Assembly: GCA_026988075.1 (NCBI GenBank)
Contig: JALSLZ010000176.1
Span: 1-37,302, forward strand
Source: Flavobacteriaceae bacterium
Lineage (GTDB): Bacteria; Bacteroidota; Bacteroidia; Flavobacteriales; Flavobacteriaceae
DNA: 37,302 nt
Direction of reading: 5' to 3'
Part shown: one piece after another, positions 37,028-37,302 of the stretch
Layout: every line of letters begins with the position of its first letter
How positions within the stretch are numbered: position 1 is the stretch's first letter
Translations under genes and position numbers: made by a program
Notes under the pieces: model-generated
What the model was told of the DNA's origin: nothing
Databases searched by the model: none
The model's input: only the letters and a program-made list of their open reading frames with translations

Positions 37028-37302
37028 ATGTCAAAAACTATTACACGTTTATTCGATTTTCTTGATTATCAATTAAAAAACAAACCATTAGAGAAATCTT
37101 TAGTTACTAAAAAAGATGGCAAATGGGTTGCAACTTCTACAGAAGAATTTGTAAAGAAAGCAAATCAATTAAGTAGAGGTCTACTTAAATTAGGTGTAAA
37201 GCCAAACGATAAAATTGCGGTAATATCAAGCGCCAACAGAACTGAATGGAATATTTTAGATATTGCTATTTTACAAATAGGCGCACAAAATGTACCCATT
37301 TA
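37028..37302 (+). CDS. AMP-dependent synthetase / long-chain acyl-CoA synthetase, 5' part only
   Basis: MSKTITRLFDFLDYQLKNKPLEKSLVTKKDGKWVATSTEEFVKKANQLSRGLLKLGVKPNDKIAVISSANRTEWNILDIAILQIGAQNVPI; open to the window edge. Confidence 0.87.
   Translation, partial: MSKTITRLFDFLDYQLKNKPLEKSLVTKKDGKWVATSTEEFVKKANQLSRGLLKLGVKPNDKIAVISSANRTEWNILDIAILQIGAQNVPI

Overview
AT-rich chromosomal segment, almost certainly from a Flavobacteriia (Bacteroidota) genome. Evidence: a T9SS sorting tail, flavobacterial gene neighbourhoods and TAnnTTTG-type promoters. It is densely packed with mostly recognisable genes, largely on the minus strand. Groups seen: an OMP/FecCD/ABC import cluster next to hutU and hutH; dodecin; a PiT transporter with a PhoU-like tail; a T9SS secreted protein; a compact minus-strand run of DAACS symporter, GshB-like ATP-grasp, N-formylglutamate-amidohydrolase-fold protein and DUF1704/QEGLA protein; several small conserved proteins; ribosomal protein S1; three tandem TlpA-like lipoproteins; gpsA, aspartate kinase and three GNAT genes carrying five GNAT domains; fbp; a LytS/LytTR-type two-component pair; DinB; an acyltransferase; pyrD; pheT; and the start of an acyl-CoA synthetase gene. 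I found no CRISPR array, rRNA, tRNA, prophage or insertion sequence. The best candidates for something undescribed are (1) S1 carrying an extra N-terminal domain that looks like stand-alone DUF2853, joined by a charged linker and expressed from a promoter with a possible leader hairpin; (2) the symporter/ATP-grasp/amidohydrolase/HExxxH metallopeptidase module, whose product is not obvious; (3) a tandem GNAT expansion with reciprocally degenerate domains; (4) a heptanucleotide repeat plus long inverted repeat squeezed between pheT and pyrD. Family names come from recognition of motifs, not from database searches.
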